Of a stretch of DNA of 43,937 nt, positions 16,713-25,594 are shown one piece after another (position 1 is the first letter of the stretch; each line of letters opens with the position of its first letter). The translations under genes were made by a program, and so were the position numbers. The stretch is from an uncultured Verrucomicrobiales bacterium. GTDB lineage: Bacteria > Verrucomicrobiota > Verrucomicrobiia > Limisphaerales > UBA1100. The stretch lies in the NCBI GenBank assembly GCA_913048135.1, contig CAJWVY010000004.1, forward strand, positions 1 through 43,937. Reading direction: 5' to 3'. A model generated the notes under the pieces. It made no database searches. It was not told the DNA's origin and saw only the letters and a list, made by a program, of their open reading frames with translations.

Positions 16713-17806
16713 TAGAGCACCACCAAATGATCCCGGTGCACCACGACCTTGCCGGGATTTTCTTCCATTGCCGCCCGCGAATACTTCGCCACGCCTTGGG
16801 CAAACTCCGTCCCGTGCCGGTCACAAATCTTCACCACATCCCCCGCCTCAAAATCACCCTCACAATCCACGATGCCGGGAGCCAGCAAACTCATACCCTG
16901 CTCTCTCAGCGCAGCCTTGGCCCCGTCATCCACCACCAGAGCGCCTTGAGGGTGATGGAAAAAGGCAATCCACCGCTTGCGTCCCTTCAACTTCGCTTCA
17001 CCCGGCAAAAACAAAGTCCCCACCGATTCGGCCGCCAACATTTTGGTCAACACCCCGCGTTGCGCCCCATTGCCGATCAGCATCGGAATCCCCGCACGCA
17101 TCACAATCTCTGCCGCTTTCAACTTGCTAGCCATGCCGCCCACGCTGGTCGAACTCTGCGTACCACCGGCCAATTTACGCGTGGCGTCATCGATTTTCTT
17201 CACCGTTGCCACCAGTTTAGAATTAGCCTTCCCAAAATTACGCACCAACCCCTCGGCCGTCGTGAGTAATACCAGTAAATCAGCCGGCAACAACGCGGTC
17301 ACCAAGGCGGAGAGTTTATCGTTATCCCCCACGGTCAATTCAGTGTAGGATACGGCGTCATTCTCGTTAATCACCGGCACGACCCCACGCGCTAACAAAG
17401 CCATCAGCGTGTTGCGGGCATTGAGATGACGGTCGTGATCCTGAAGGTCAGCATGGGTCAACAATACCTGCGCCGCTTGAATCTCATGCGCGGCAAATAG
17501 CTCCTGATACACTGCCATAAGGCGCGATTGCCCCACCGCCGCGCAGGCCTGGAGTTCCTCTAGGCGTGTGGGACGCTTCTTGTAACCCAACACCTCCATG
17601 CCTGCGGCCACTGCTCCCGAAGAAACGAGCACCACCTCCCGACCCGTCTTTCGCGCCCGGGCCACCTGCGCCACGATCTGCTTGATGCGCGACGAAGCAA
17701 GCCGGTTCCGGCGATCCGTCAAAATGCCGGTCCCGAGCTTCACGACCACCAGTTTGGCATCGGCAATCAGCTTGGCACGCACGGCGCGTTGGTAACAAAA
17801 CCCCAT
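16712..17806 (-). CDS. proB: Glutamate 5-kinase
   Basis: 364 residues, fitting ProB with a C-terminal PUA domain. The kinase domain (about 10-260) has KLVVVKLGTGILTD, VSSGAVAAGM, VPVINENDAVS with TVGDNDKLSALVT, and VGGMASKLKAAEI. The PUA domain (about 275-364) includes LVVDDGAKAAL and FEAGDVVKI. ProB makes glutamyl phosphate, the first step of proline synthesis; the next enzyme, ProA, is encoded about 9 kb away on the other strand. The start is uncertain: ATG at 17806 is preferred, ATG at 17821 is possible, and the frame is open further into the M42 gene. It heads the proB-mazG-M29 operon; no clear promoter was found. Confidence 0.94.
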   Translation of the reverse strand: MGFCYQRAVRAKLIADAKLVVVKLGTGILTDRRNRLASSRIKQIVAQVARARKTGREVVLVSSGAVAAGMEVLGYKKRPTRLEELQACAAVGQSRLMAVYQELFAAHEIQAAQVLLTHADLQDHDRHLNARNTLMALLARGVVPVINENDAVSYTELTVGDNDKLSALVTALLPADLLVLLTTAEGLVRNFGKANSKLVATVKKIDDATRKLAGGTQSSTSVGGMASKLKAAEIVMRAGIPMLIGNGAQRGVLTKMLAAESVGTLFLPGEAKLKGRKRWIAFFHHPQGALVVDDGAKAALREQGMSLLAPGIVDCEGDFEAGDVVKICDRHGTEFAQGVAKYSRAAMEENPGKVVVHRDHLVVL

Positions 17807-17820
17807 GCCAGCGTCGAGCA

Positions 17821-17849
17821 TTGACGCCGCCCCGTCCCGCATGCACGCT
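17821..17849 (+). promoter_or_regulatory. Candidate promoter of the M42 aminopeptidase gene
   Basis: TTGACG (17821-17826), a 17-base spacer and CACGCT (17844-17849) end exactly 6 bases before the ATG at 17856. The -10 keeps only the two most conserved positions (A2, T6), but the spacing equals that of other genes here. Confidence 0.4.
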
Positions 17850-17855
17850 TCGCAC

Positions 17856-18926
17856 ATGCGCAAGGAATCGCTCGCCTTTCTGGAGGAACTCGTCAACACC
17901 CCCAGCCCCACCAGCTACGAAACCCGCGGCCAACGCGTGTGGCTTGATTACGTTTCCCAGTTCGCCGATGAGACCCATCACGACGAATACGGCAACTGCG
18001 TCGCCACGCTCAACAAAGGCGGCGGACCGCGCATTATGCTCGCCGGCCACGCTGACGAGATTGCCCTTTCGGTCAATTACATCGACGACAACGGCTTTAT
18101 TTTCGTGAAACGGATGGGCGGCGTGGACGCCATTGTCAGCAAGGCCCAGCGGGTAACCGTGCATAGCGCCAAAGGCCCCGTACTCGGCGTGGTGGGTAAT
18201 CCGCCACCGCACATGCAACGCGTGGACGGCGAGCCCAAGGCGCCCAAGATCACCGATTTGTACATCGATATCGGCTGCGATTCCCGCAAAACCGCCGAAA
18301 AGCGTGTGCGCATTGGAGACCCCATCACGGTGAACCAAAATTTCGAGATCCTGCACAAGGACATCGCCGTAGCTCGCGCCTTCGACAACCGCATCGGCAC
18401 CTGGTCCGTCGCCGAAGCCCTGCGACTCCTCGCCAGCTCAAAAAAGAAACTCAACGCCGAAATCTGCGCCGTCTCCAACACCATGGAGGAAGTCGGTTTA
18501 TTCGGAGCACGGCAGATTGCTTACTCTCTAAAACCCGATGCAGCTCTCGTCGTGGATGTCACCCACGCCACCGATTATCCCGGCATTAGCAAACAAACTC
18601 ACGGCGACATTCAAATGGGCGAGGGCCCAACAATTACCCATGGCATTTGCAATCACCCTGAAGTGGTTAAACGCCTAGAACAAGTCGCCTCCAAGGCGAA
18701 GATTTCGTTACAGCACGAAACTGTCAGCGCCACCAGCGGCACGGATACCGACGCCGTGTTCTGGACGCGAGGTGGCATTCCCAGCGCCCTCATCAGCCTA
18801 CCGAACCGCTACATGCATTCGCCCGTGGAAGTGGTGAACCTCAAGGATCTCGAGAAAATCCCACAACTCATGGCCGGCTTTGCCGAGAGCATTAAGAAGA
18901 ACGAAAAGTTCGCGGTGAAAATTTAG
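17856..18926 (+). CDS. M42-family aminopeptidase (glutamyl/deblocking aminopeptidase type)
   Basis: 356 residues. The two-metal ligands of M42 peptidases are visible in order: LAGHADEIALSV (His), ARAFDNRIGTWS (bridging Asp), NTMEEVGLFGA (catalytic Glu and metal Glu), VVDVTHATDYPG (Asp), and the C-terminal MHSPVEVV (His). The family includes glutamyl aminopeptidase PepA and the dodecameric TET peptidases, and was once annotated as endoglucanase. The ATG at 17856 gives a start RKESLAFLEELVNTPSPTSYE that matches family N-termini; ATGs at 17841 and 17805 are in frame but overlap the proB region. It converges on the next minus-strand gene with both stops inside TTAG. Confidence 0.93.
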   Translation: MRKESLAFLEELVNTPSPTSYETRGQRVWLDYVSQFADETHHDEYGNCVATLNKGGGPRIMLAGHADEIALSVNYIDDNGFIFVKRMGGVDAIVSKAQRVTVHSAKGPVLGVVGNPPPHMQRVDGEPKAPKITDLYIDIGCDSRKTAEKRVRIGDPITVNQNFEILHKDIAVARAFDNRIGTWSVAEALRLLASSKKKLNAEICAVSNTMEEVGLFGARQIAYSLKPDAALVVDVTHATDYPGISKQTHGDIQMGEGPTITHGICNHPEVVKRLEQVASKAKISLQHETVSATSGTDTDAVFWTRGGIPSALISLPNRYMHSPVEVVNLKDLEKIPQLMAGFAESIKKNEKFAVKI

Positions 18927-19774
18927 TAACCCGACCGCCGCTTGGCTTCGGACACTATCCCAATCAGTTGCAGGAAAACGCCCAACGCGTAATCCTTGGG
19001 GTTGTTTTCAACTTTGATCGTTCGATTCATCGGGATCACCTTGGGCCCGGCGCCGGTCGATAAATCCTGAAAGGCGATATCGCCAATCCGAATGGTGAGT
19101 TGATCCACCGTCGGCGATTCGTCATCCTTCCGAATCGTCTCCTGTGCCTTGGAAGACAAATCGGTCAACCAAAGCCCCTGCTTGTTCTTCACGATGTTTA
19201 ACCGAGCGACATCAATGAGCACGGTCTCGAAGTGTTCCCGCCCCTTGACCTTTGGATCGCCGTAATGCAGTTGGATTTCCTTAAAGTTCAGCAATGGGCC
19301 GCCACCAAATTCCGCGGGATTATTCAAAACAAACCCTTTGACCGAAATGCTTTTCTCGGGCACCAGCATCATCTCATCAAGTTGCCCAAACCGCGCCTTG
19401 GCCCCGCGTAGCTCCAACTCACCCAGCTTATCTTCCCGCGAATTATCAAACCTCACACGCGCATGCTCCACCTGCACTTCCCCTACTTCCTTTAATTGCC
19501 TGGCGTCCATCGGCACACCGGTAAAATTTCGAATCTCCACTTCCTTGTTGGCGATGGAATAATCGAAATCCCCCACCTCCGCGCTCCAACCTTGCGCTTC
19601 CATACCTGATTCGATTTTACCCACGACCAGCCGCTTCACTCCCCAATTCAGCAGAAGCGCACCAACTAACACCAACGCGATCAGGCTTCCGCAGCCAACC
19701 CCCAGCCACTTGGTCCATTTCGATCCACCACTCGCCGCAGGCGCGCCCGCTTGTGTTTCTATCGGTGCATTCAT
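18923..19774 (-). CDS. Uncharacterised inner-membrane-anchored protein, AsmA/DUF748-like
   Basis: 283 residues. A short cytoplasmic N-terminus with a poly-small-residue stretch is followed by one transmembrane helix at about residues 24-45 (LGVGCGSLIALVLVGALLLN), then a mostly beta-rich exported region. The layout and local patterns (a short anchored helix, then repeated phrases of the type VGDFDYSIANKEVEIRNFTG, and a region giving INVA-like strands such as VLIDVARLNIVKNKQG) resemble AsmA-like/DUF748 envelope proteins. I cannot assign it to a named family with certainty. AsmA-like proteins act in lipid transport across the periplasm; here this is only a suggestion. The start ATG overlaps the stop of the upstream 202-residue protein gene as ATGA, so the two are coupled. 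Confidence 0.75.
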   Translation of the reverse strand: MNAPIETQAGAPAASGGSKWTKWLGVGCGSLIALVLVGALLLNWGVKRLVVGKIESGMEAQGWSAEVGDFDYSIANKEVEIRNFTGVPMDARQLKEVGEVQVEHARVRFDNSREDKLGELELRGAKARFGQLDEMMLVPEKSISVKGFVLNNPAEFGGGPLLNFKEIQLHYGDPKVKGREHFETVLIDVARLNIVKNKQGLWLTDLSSKAQETIRKDDESPTVDQLTIRIGDIAFQDLSTGAGPKVIPMNRTIKVENNPKDYALGVFLQLIGIVSEAKRRSGY

Positions 19775-20379
19775 GTGATGATATCCTCCGGCCTCACCTG
19801 GAGGCATTCGTCCTGATCCTCCCAAATAACTGCCGGGAAAAACTCCACCAGCGCCGGCGCCAATTCGACACCTTGGTAGGCGAGCAGTTGTTCGCTTTGC
19901 TGAGCGGCATCCTCAAAAGCTTGTTCGTAATTCGCGTGACTGTTCCGGCGTGTTTCGTCCCAGTGCGCCACGCCATGGATGCTTGAATAATCTTCAGCCC
20001 ATTGAGCCAACCCTTCCCGCAGGGATTCGTCTTCCAAATCCTCAAGCGGCACGGCCGTGCCATTGCAGTGAAGGCAAATCAATCCGTTTTCCAAGACATC
20101 CCGCGTCACCATCGGGAGCAACGGTGCCCGACAGCATTCGGCTGTGGGAAAATCAATCGGCGGCTTCACCAAACGTTGATGCCAGATTTGGCGGTCGTGC
20201 CCCACCATCGCCGCCAGCCGATAAGAAGCGACCAAGGGATGCGACATGCGCCACAGTTTGCCCTGCAGCTGACTCAAGGTTTGCGCCATCCAACGCGCCA
20301 GCGTGAGGTCATCAAACCCACGAAACAGCCCGGCATAATCCTGCCACAAACGCTCCACCGTATCCGTTTCATGAGCCAC
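19771..20379 (-). CDS. Uncharacterised protein with paired cysteine motifs
   Basis: 202 residues with no match that I recognise. It has no signal peptide or membrane segment, so it is probably cytoplasmic. The N-terminal half is helical and rich in tryptophan and hydrophobics. The middle contains ECCRAP near residue 82 and LICLHC near residues 100-105, which together could make a zinc or iron-sulfur site. The C-terminal third is acidic. It is translationally coupled (ATGA) to the downstream membrane-anchored gene and divergent from recG (87-base gap to its GTG). No -10 was found at the usual distance; a weak TTGCCC/16/CATGCT pair lies 13 bases further upstream. The coding call rests on length, tight coupling and absence of an alternative frame. 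Confidence 0.72.
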   Translation of the reverse strand: MAHETDTVERLWQDYAGLFRGFDDLTLARWMAQTLSQLQGKLWRMSHPLVASYRLAAMVGHDRQIWHQRLVKPPIDFPTAECCRAPLLPMVTRDVLENGLICLHCNGTAVPLEDLEDESLREGLAQWAEDYSSIHGVAHWDETRRNSHANYEQAFEDAAQQSEQLLAYQGVELAPALVEFFPAVIWEDQDECLQVRPEDIIT

Positions 20380-20431
20380 TCGCGGAGCATGGCGGGAAAG
20401 GTGCGCGGGGCAAAGTGTAAAAAAGTTCGCC

Positions 20432-20460
20432 TTGGGCCGGCTCTCAGCCTTGCCTATAAA
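20432..20460 (+). promoter_or_regulatory. Candidate promoter of recG
   Basis: TTGGGC (20432-20437), a 17-base spacer and TATAAA (20455-20460) end exactly 6 bases before the in-frame GTG at 20467. This is the best -10 match in the window and supports GTG as a leaderless start. Confidence 0.55.
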
Positions 20461-20466
20461 CCCATC

Positions 20467-22446
20467 GTGTCCGAGGAGATGCCGCCAGAAAATCCGCTGG
20501 AGATGCCTGTTGTTTACTTGAAAGGCGTCAACACCGAACGTTGCCAGCAGCTGGCACGGCTCAAATGCAAGACTCTTGGCGATCTTTTGCTTCTGCGGCC
20601 GCGGCGTTATGAGGATCGGCGTAACATACGGCCAATTCGGGAACTTTCCAGTGACGAACCTGCCCTAGCCCGTGGCCGCATTGCCGTGGCCGGCACCAAA
20701 CGCCTTCGAGGCGGCCGCACTTTATTCGAGTTTGTACTCGAGGACGATTCCGGCCAGGTCTCCTGTCGCTGGTGGAATATCACCTACATCTCCCACTACT
20801 TCAAAGTGGGCAACGATGTGCTGATCTACGGTAAATTGTCCAAAGGCAAAAGTCCGGCCGTCGATCATCCCGAAACGGAGATCATCGAAAACGACGAGGA
20901 CGCCACCATTCATGTGAACCGGATCGTGCCGGTCTACCCACTTACTGAAGGCTTATCCCAACGCTGGCTGCGGCGTTTCATGCACGGCATTGTGGAGGAG
21001 CATTTAGGACTGATTGAATCCCCCGCATATCACGCCGCCGGCTTGCCTGATCGACCTGAGGCCATCCGTTCACTGCACTTCCCCGCCGAACTCGATGATG
21101 CTGCCGCCGCGCGGCGGCGTTTGGCTTTGGATGAATTTGTCGTCCTTCAACGCCAACTCCGTAGACGACGAAATAATCTCCAATCTAAGGCCCAAGCCCT
21201 GCCCTGTGGCGGCGACGCCTCCTACACGCAACCGTTTCTTAAAGCAGTCGGCTTTCAACTTACCGACGCGCAACGCACCGTTTCGATGGAGATCGAGGCC
21301 GACCTCGCCGGCAAGCATCCCATGCGCCGCCTGCTGCAGGGCGATGTAGGCTCGGGCAAAACCGTAGTCTCCGGTCTCGCTATCCTTCGCGCCCTGGAGA
21401 GCGGCTATAACGCCCTCCTCATGGCGCCCACGGAAATTCTCGCCGAGCAACATCATCGCAATTTCACGCAATGGCTACGCCATCTGCCTGTTCGCATTCG
21501 CCTCCACACCGGCAGCCATAAGGAATCCGATACCCCACTGTTTGCCTCCGGCGAACGCACGCTGGCCATCGGCACACATGCGTTGTTTCAGGATTCATTT
21601 TCTCTGGAGGACCTCGGGCTGGTGGTGATTGATGAGCAGCACAAATTTGGCGTCAGCCAACGCGACCAGCTCCTGCGCAAAGGCAATTTCCCGCATTTGC
21701 TAGTCATGACCGCCACCCCCATCCCGCGTACGCTGGGCCTCACGTTGTATGGCGATCTTGATTGCTCAGTGATTGACGAACTTCCTCAAGGTCGCGGCAC
21801 GATCCGCACGCACATTCGCACACCGGATCGATGGCCAAAAATCCTCGAGTTTATGAAGGAACAACTGAACGCCGGTCGACAAGCCTATGTGGTGTTTCCG
21901 CGCGTTGACAACGAGGACACGGCCACAGGCATCAAGGCTGTGACCAAGGAAGCGCGCAAGCTCGCCAAGGAGTTCACGCCGCATCAGGTCGGCGTCCTTC
22001 ACGGGCGCATGAAGCCCGAGGAAAAAGAACAGGCCATGCAGGCGTTTAATGAAAATCGCCTGCAGGTCTTGCTTTCCACGACCGTGGTGGAAGTGGGCGT
22101 CGATGTCCCGAATGCCACCCTGATGCTCATCCAGAACGCCGATCAATTCGGGCTCGCCCAGCTGCATCAGTTGCGTGGCCGCATTGGGCGGGGCAAGCAT
22201 GACAGCCACTGCATTCTTCTCACTACCGGCACATCCGACGAGGCCAATGACCGCCTCAAAGTGCTGGAAGAAACCACCGACGGCTTTCAGGTCGCCGAGG
22301 CCGACCTGAAGCTCCGCGGCCCTGGCGAACTCACTGGCCACGATCAAAGCGGCCTTCCTGCCTTCAAGTTCGGCGACCTACGCCATGACCTCGACCTCAT
22401 CGAATTGGCCCGGCACATTGCCTTGGAGATCGAAGCTGGCAACTAG
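20467..22446 (+). CDS. recG: ATP-dependent DNA helicase RecG
   Basis: 659 residues from the GTG, close to the usual 650-700. The N-terminal wedge/OB domain (about 10-220) opens with VVYLKGVNTERCQQLARLKC and RPRRYEDRR. The helicase core has Walker A QGDVGSGKT, the DEQH Walker B motif in VIDEQHKFGVSQ, TATPIPRTL, VGVDVPNATLM and the QLRGRIGRG motif. RecG reverses stalled forks and moves Holliday junctions and D-loops. The open frame extends well upstream over the divergent gene, so that part is rejected. GTG 20467 is preferred because the -10 sits 6 bases before it; ATG 20479 and ATG 20503 are possible alternatives. A 26-base gap separates it from the DUF2270 gene. Confidence 0.95.
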   Translation: MSEEMPPENPLEMPVVYLKGVNTERCQQLARLKCKTLGDLLLLRPRRYEDRRNIRPIRELSSDEPALARGRIAVAGTKRLRGGRTLFEFVLEDDSGQVSCRWWNITYISHYFKVGNDVLIYGKLSKGKSPAVDHPETEIIENDEDATIHVNRIVPVYPLTEGLSQRWLRRFMHGIVEEHLGLIESPAYHAAGLPDRPEAIRSLHFPAELDDAAAARRRLALDEFVVLQRQLRRRRNNLQSKAQALPCGGDASYTQPFLKAVGFQLTDAQRTVSMEIEADLAGKHPMRRLLQGDVGSGKTVVSGLAILRALESGYNALLMAPTEILAEQHHRNFTQWLRHLPVRIRLHTGSHKESDTPLFASGERTLAIGTHALFQDSFSLEDLGLVVIDEQHKFGVSQRDQLLRKGNFPHLLVMTATPIPRTLGLTLYGDLDCSVIDELPQGRGTIRTHIRTPDRWPKILEFMKEQLNAGRQAYVVFPRVDNEDTATGIKAVTKEARKLAKEFTPHQVGVLHGRMKPEEKEQAMQAFNENRLQVLLSTTVVEVGVDVPNATLMLIQNADQFGLAQLHQLRGRIGRGKHDSHCILLTTGTSDEANDRLKVLEETTDGFQVAEADLKLRGPGELTGHDQSGLPAFKFGDLRHDLDLIELARHIALEIEAGN

Positions 22447-22466
22447 CCCCGTTTTTGTGATAGGCT
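22437..22466 (+). promoter_or_regulatory. Candidate promoter of the DUF2270 gene
   Basis: TGGCAA (22437-22442), an 18-base spacer and TAGGCT (22461-22466) end exactly 6 bases before the ATG at 22473. The -35 overlaps the recG stop region and is weak. Confidence 0.35.
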
Positions 22467-22472
22467 TCGCGA

Positions 22473-23192
22473 ATGCCCGAATACGGGGAAGACACCGATG
22501 TTCTGGACGCACTGCATGAGGAACCTTCCTCAGACCAGGGTTATGTCACGGCCATGTCGCACTTTTACCGGGGCGAGATCGGCCGAATGATGGTTTGGCG
22601 TCAACGACTCGACACCACGACCACTTGGGCCATCACCTCTACCGGCACAATTTTTACCGTCGCATTTTCGTTTGAAACCGTGCCGCATCTAATCTTCTTT
22701 TTTAACCTCGCCATTGTGGCGATCATGCTTTGGATCGAGGCGCGGCGCTATCGCTTCTACGACGCCTTTCGCGCCCGTGTTCGTATGCTCGAGGCACACT
22801 TCCTAACGCCTGTCCTCCTTCGCGAGGAACCCAAACTCGAAGGTAACTGGCGCAAACTCGTTGCCGAAGACTTGCTCGTGCCCGCGTTCAAAGTGAGCAT
22901 GTTCGAGTCCATCGGCCGGCGTCTAAAACGCAACTACGCCTTTATCGCGACCATTATTCTCTCCGCCTGGATCACCAAAATTTTTATGCATCCGCCCAAC
23001 GGTAACGAAATCAATTCTGCCGGAACACTATACGAGGCCCTTGCTGTGGGCGCGTTCCCGAGTTGGTTTGTGGCAGCCATCATGATTGGTACATTTGTAA
23101 CCGCCGCCAGCATCACAATTTACATCGCCAAAAATTCCACAGGCGAAATTACCGAGATCGGCAAAAGCAGTCGAACAAACTGGATGGGGTAA
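22473..23192 (+). CDS. DUF2270 integral membrane protein
   Basis: 239 residues. Family blocks are HFYRGEIGRMMVWRQRLD followed by TTTTWAITST, then a hydrophobic pair, then IEARRYRFYDAFRARVRMLE. Four transmembrane helices are likely: about 50-65, 70-90, 165-180 and 200-225. DUF2270 proteins have no experimentally assigned function that I know of. It ends with a TAA that shares its last base with the hisC ATG, so it is translationally coupled to histidine biosynthesis, although no functional link is evident. The C-terminal tail after the last helix is short and polar. Confidence 0.85.
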   Translation: MPEYGEDTDVLDALHEEPSSDQGYVTAMSHFYRGEIGRMMVWRQRLDTTTTWAITSTGTIFTVAFSFETVPHLIFFFNLAIVAIMLWIEARRYRFYDAFRARVRMLEAHFLTPVLLREEPKLEGNWRKLVAEDLLVPAFKVSMFESIGRRLKRNYAFIATIILSAWITKIFMHPPNGNEINSAGTLYEALAVGAFPSWFVAAIMIGTFVTAASITIYIAKNSTGEITEIGKSSRTNWMG

Positions 23193-24268
23193 TGCAACTC
23201 AACCCGCAACTGGCTAATTTGCCTGTCTATCAACCCGGCCGCCCTCTCGAGGAAGTCGCACGCGAACTCGGTCTGCCATTGGGAGGTCTCATTAAACTGG
23301 CCTCCAACGAAAACCCCCTCGGCCCATCGCCCAAGGCCGTGGAGGCCATGCACCAAACGGCTACCGAAATCCACCTTTACCCAGATGGTAACGCCTTCTA
23401 CCTACGCAACGCCATGGCCGAACGGCTTGGCGTGGACGCCAACCAGTTGATCTTCGGCAACGGCTCCAACGAGATCATCGAATTCGTCGCGCACGCCCTC
23501 CTCGGCCCCGGCACAAATATTGTGGTCTCCCAATACTGCTTTGCCATTTACCCGATCGTGGCCCACCTCACCGGAGCCGATTGCATCGCGGTGGCGGCCA
23601 AGGATTACGGTCACAATTTGCCAGCCATGAGGGAGGCCATTACGCCAGATACCCGCATTGTTTTTGTCGCCAACCCGAACAACCCTACCGGCACCCTCGC
23701 CTCGCACGAGGATGTCTTGGCGCTCGTCGATGCTGTCCCGGAACATACGTTACTGGTGATGGATGAGGCCTATTTCGAGTTTCTAGAATCACCCCTCGAC
23801 CTCATTCCGCGCTTGCAGGAGAAGCCCAACCTCCTCCTCATGCGTACATTCTCCAAGATCTATGGCTTAGCAGGACTGCGTATCGGATACGGCATTGGTC
23901 ATCCGGAGTTTATCGCAGCTCTGGAGAAGGTCCGCCAACCATTTAACCTGAACGCAATGGCTCAAGCTGCCGCATTGGCCGCTATTGATGACAACGACCA
24001 CCTCGAAGCCACCTGCGCCAACAACGCCGCAGGCTTAGAGTTTTTCGAGCAGACCCTCAGCGAACTGAATATCGAAACGGTGGCCTCGCACGCCAATTTC
24101 ATTTTAGCAAATGTCGGCGATGGCGCCAGCACGTTCCAGAAATTGCAAGAACGCGGCGTCATTACGCGCCCCATGGCCGGCTACCAATTACCAGAGTGGA
24201 TACGGATTTCCATTGGCACTCCGGCAGAAAACGAGCGCTGTTTGGCCGCCCTGCGAGAATTGCGTTGA
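23192..24268 (+). CDS. hisC: Histidinol-phosphate aminotransferase
   Basis: 358 residues, typical for this PLP-dependent class I/II aminotransferase, which converts imidazole acetol phosphate to histidinol phosphate. Visible features are LASNENPLGPSPKAVEA, YPDGNAFYLRNAMAERL, the GNGSNEII block, VANPNNPTGT (cofactor pocket), DEAYFEF, the PLP lysine in FSKIYGLAGLRIGY, and the C-terminal WIRISIGT. The ATG at 23192 gives LANLPVYQPGRPLEEVARELG, the known HisC N-terminus; the open frame upstream overlaps the DUF2270 gene. No other his gene is in the window, so the pathway is split. Confidence 0.95.
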   Translation: MQLNPQLANLPVYQPGRPLEEVARELGLPLGGLIKLASNENPLGPSPKAVEAMHQTATEIHLYPDGNAFYLRNAMAERLGVDANQLIFGNGSNEIIEFVAHALLGPGTNIVVSQYCFAIYPIVAHLTGADCIAVAAKDYGHNLPAMREAITPDTRIVFVANPNNPTGTLASHEDVLALVDAVPEHTLLVMDEAYFEFLESPLDLIPRLQEKPNLLLMRTFSKIYGLAGLRIGYGIGHPEFIAALEKVRQPFNLNAMAQAAALAAIDDNDHLEATCANNAAGLEFFEQTLSELNIETVASHANFILANVGDGASTFQKLQERGVITRPMAGYQLPEWIRISIGTPAENERCLAALRELR

Positions 24269-24301
24269 ACCCGTGCCCCTTTCTCCTGATATTCCCGACC
24301 C

Positions 24302-24307
24302 GATATT
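24302..24307 (+). promoter_or_regulatory. Candidate -10 element of argA
   Basis: GATATT lies exactly 6 bases before the GTG start at 24314 in the 45-base gap after hisC. No clear -35 was found. It is listed because of the recurring distance. Confidence 0.3.
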
Positions 24308-24313
24308 GGCGAC

Positions 24314-25594
24314 GTGAAACCGACTGACCTCAGAGGCATCCTGCAGTACATTCCGCGCTTTCGCGAAAAGACTTTCGTGATCGCGGCCGATGGTGCTGTC
24401 GTCTCGCACATTAACTTCGCCAATCTCCTGCTCGACATCGCCGTTCTGCGTTCCCTAAACATCCGGGTCGTCCTAGTCCACGGTGCCGCCGAACAAATTG
24501 CCCAGCTCGCCGAGGAGCAATCACTCACCCCCAGCAATCTCGACGGCACCGGTATTACCGATGACGCCACCCTGAAGCTGGCTCTCACCGCAGCCAATGG
24601 GCTCACACACGAAATCCTCGAGGGCTTTGCCACGAACGATCTGCGCGCCGCCAATGCCAACGCTGTGGCTGCTCACCCCCTCGGCATTCTCGCCGGCACG
24701 GATCACCAAAACAGCGGCCAAGTGGAACGCATCGACACGGAACTTCTGCAAACCCTCTTGGCTCAAGGTATCACCCCCGTAATCCCGCCGCTTGGTTTTG
24801 ATGGCGAGGGCAACACCTTTCGACTGAACAGTGATTCGGTCGCTCATTGCGTGGCCGAAGCATTGCAGGCCACGAAACTGATTTTCATTTCCACCACAGA
24901 CGGCCTGCAGCGAGACGGCGCTATCGTCCGCCAAATTCTCTCCACCGAATTACAAGCCACTCTCGCCGATGAGCCCGATCGCATTCCCAAAGATCATCGC
25001 TCCAAAGCCCGACACGCCGCTGAAGCCTGTACCGCCGGAGTGCCACGTGTACATCTGATCAATGGCCTCGTCACTGAAGGCCTTTTGGCTGAAGTATTCT
25101 CCAATGAAGGCATCGGCACGCTGGTGTATGCCAACGAGTACCGTCAAATCCGGGCGGCGAAAAAGAAAGATGCCGCCAGCATCCACCGGCTTTCCCGTGA
25201 AGCCATGGCCGAAGAGCGGTTGGTAGCCCGCAGCGAAGAAGCCATTGAAGAAATGTTGGAAGATTATTTCCTGTTCGAGATCGACGACAACCCCGTTGCC
25301 TGTGTCGCCCTGCATGCGCACCCGAAGGAGGGCATCGGTGAACTGGCCCATCTGTTCGTAAATCCCTCGCACGGCAATCAGGGCATTGGCCAAAGACTCG
25401 TTCAATATGTTGAGGATAAAGCCCGCGAGTCCGGCCTCACGAAATTGGTCACCCTTTCCACTCAATCCATTGCTTTTTTCACCAACAAATCAGGCTTCAC
25501 CGAGGGCGAACTGAGCGATTTGCCAGCGACTCGGCAAGCTGCCTATCAGGAGCAGGGCCGTAACTCCAAGATCCTGATCAAGGAACTCATCTGA
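24314..25594 (+). CDS. argA: N-acetylglutamate synthase (ArgA, kinase-like plus GNAT)
   Basis: 426 residues from a GTG start, matching the classical ArgA. The N-terminal amino-acid-kinase-like domain (about 1-275), which binds arginine for feedback control in known ArgA, includes VVLVHGAAEQI and the TPVIPPLGFDGEGNTF segment. The C-terminal GNAT domain (about 280-426) acetylates glutamate with acetyl-CoA, with GIGELAHLFVNPSHGNQGIG as the acetyl-CoA loop. It makes the first intermediate of arginine synthesis. The stop overlaps the next gene's ATG (TGATG). Lysine-to-aspartate changes expected for lost kinase activity fit a synthase and not acetylglutamate kinase, and the GNAT fusion settles the call. 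Confidence 0.93.
   Translation: MKPTDLRGILQYIPRFREKTFVIAADGAVVSHINFANLLLDIAVLRSLNIRVVLVHGAAEQIAQLAEEQSLTPSNLDGTGITDDATLKLALTAANGLTHEILEGFATNDLRAANANAVAAHPLGILAGTDHQNSGQVERIDTELLQTLLAQGITPVIPPLGFDGEGNTFRLNSDSVAHCVAEALQATKLIFISTTDGLQRDGAIVRQILSTELQATLADEPDRIPKDHRSKARHAAEACTAGVPRVHLINGLVTEGLLAEVFSNEGIGTLVYANEYRQIRAAKKKDAASIHRLSREAMAEERLVARSEEAIEEMLEDYFLFEIDDNPVACVALHAHPKEGIGELAHLFVNPSHGNQGIGQRLVQYVEDKARESGLTKLVTLSTQSIAFFTNKSGFTEGELSDLPATRQAAYQEQGRNSKILIKELI

Noticed and set aside
20002-20466. Upstream extension of the recG frame
   Set aside because: It lies over the divergent 202-residue gene, is unlike RecG, and a -10 sits just before GTG 20467.
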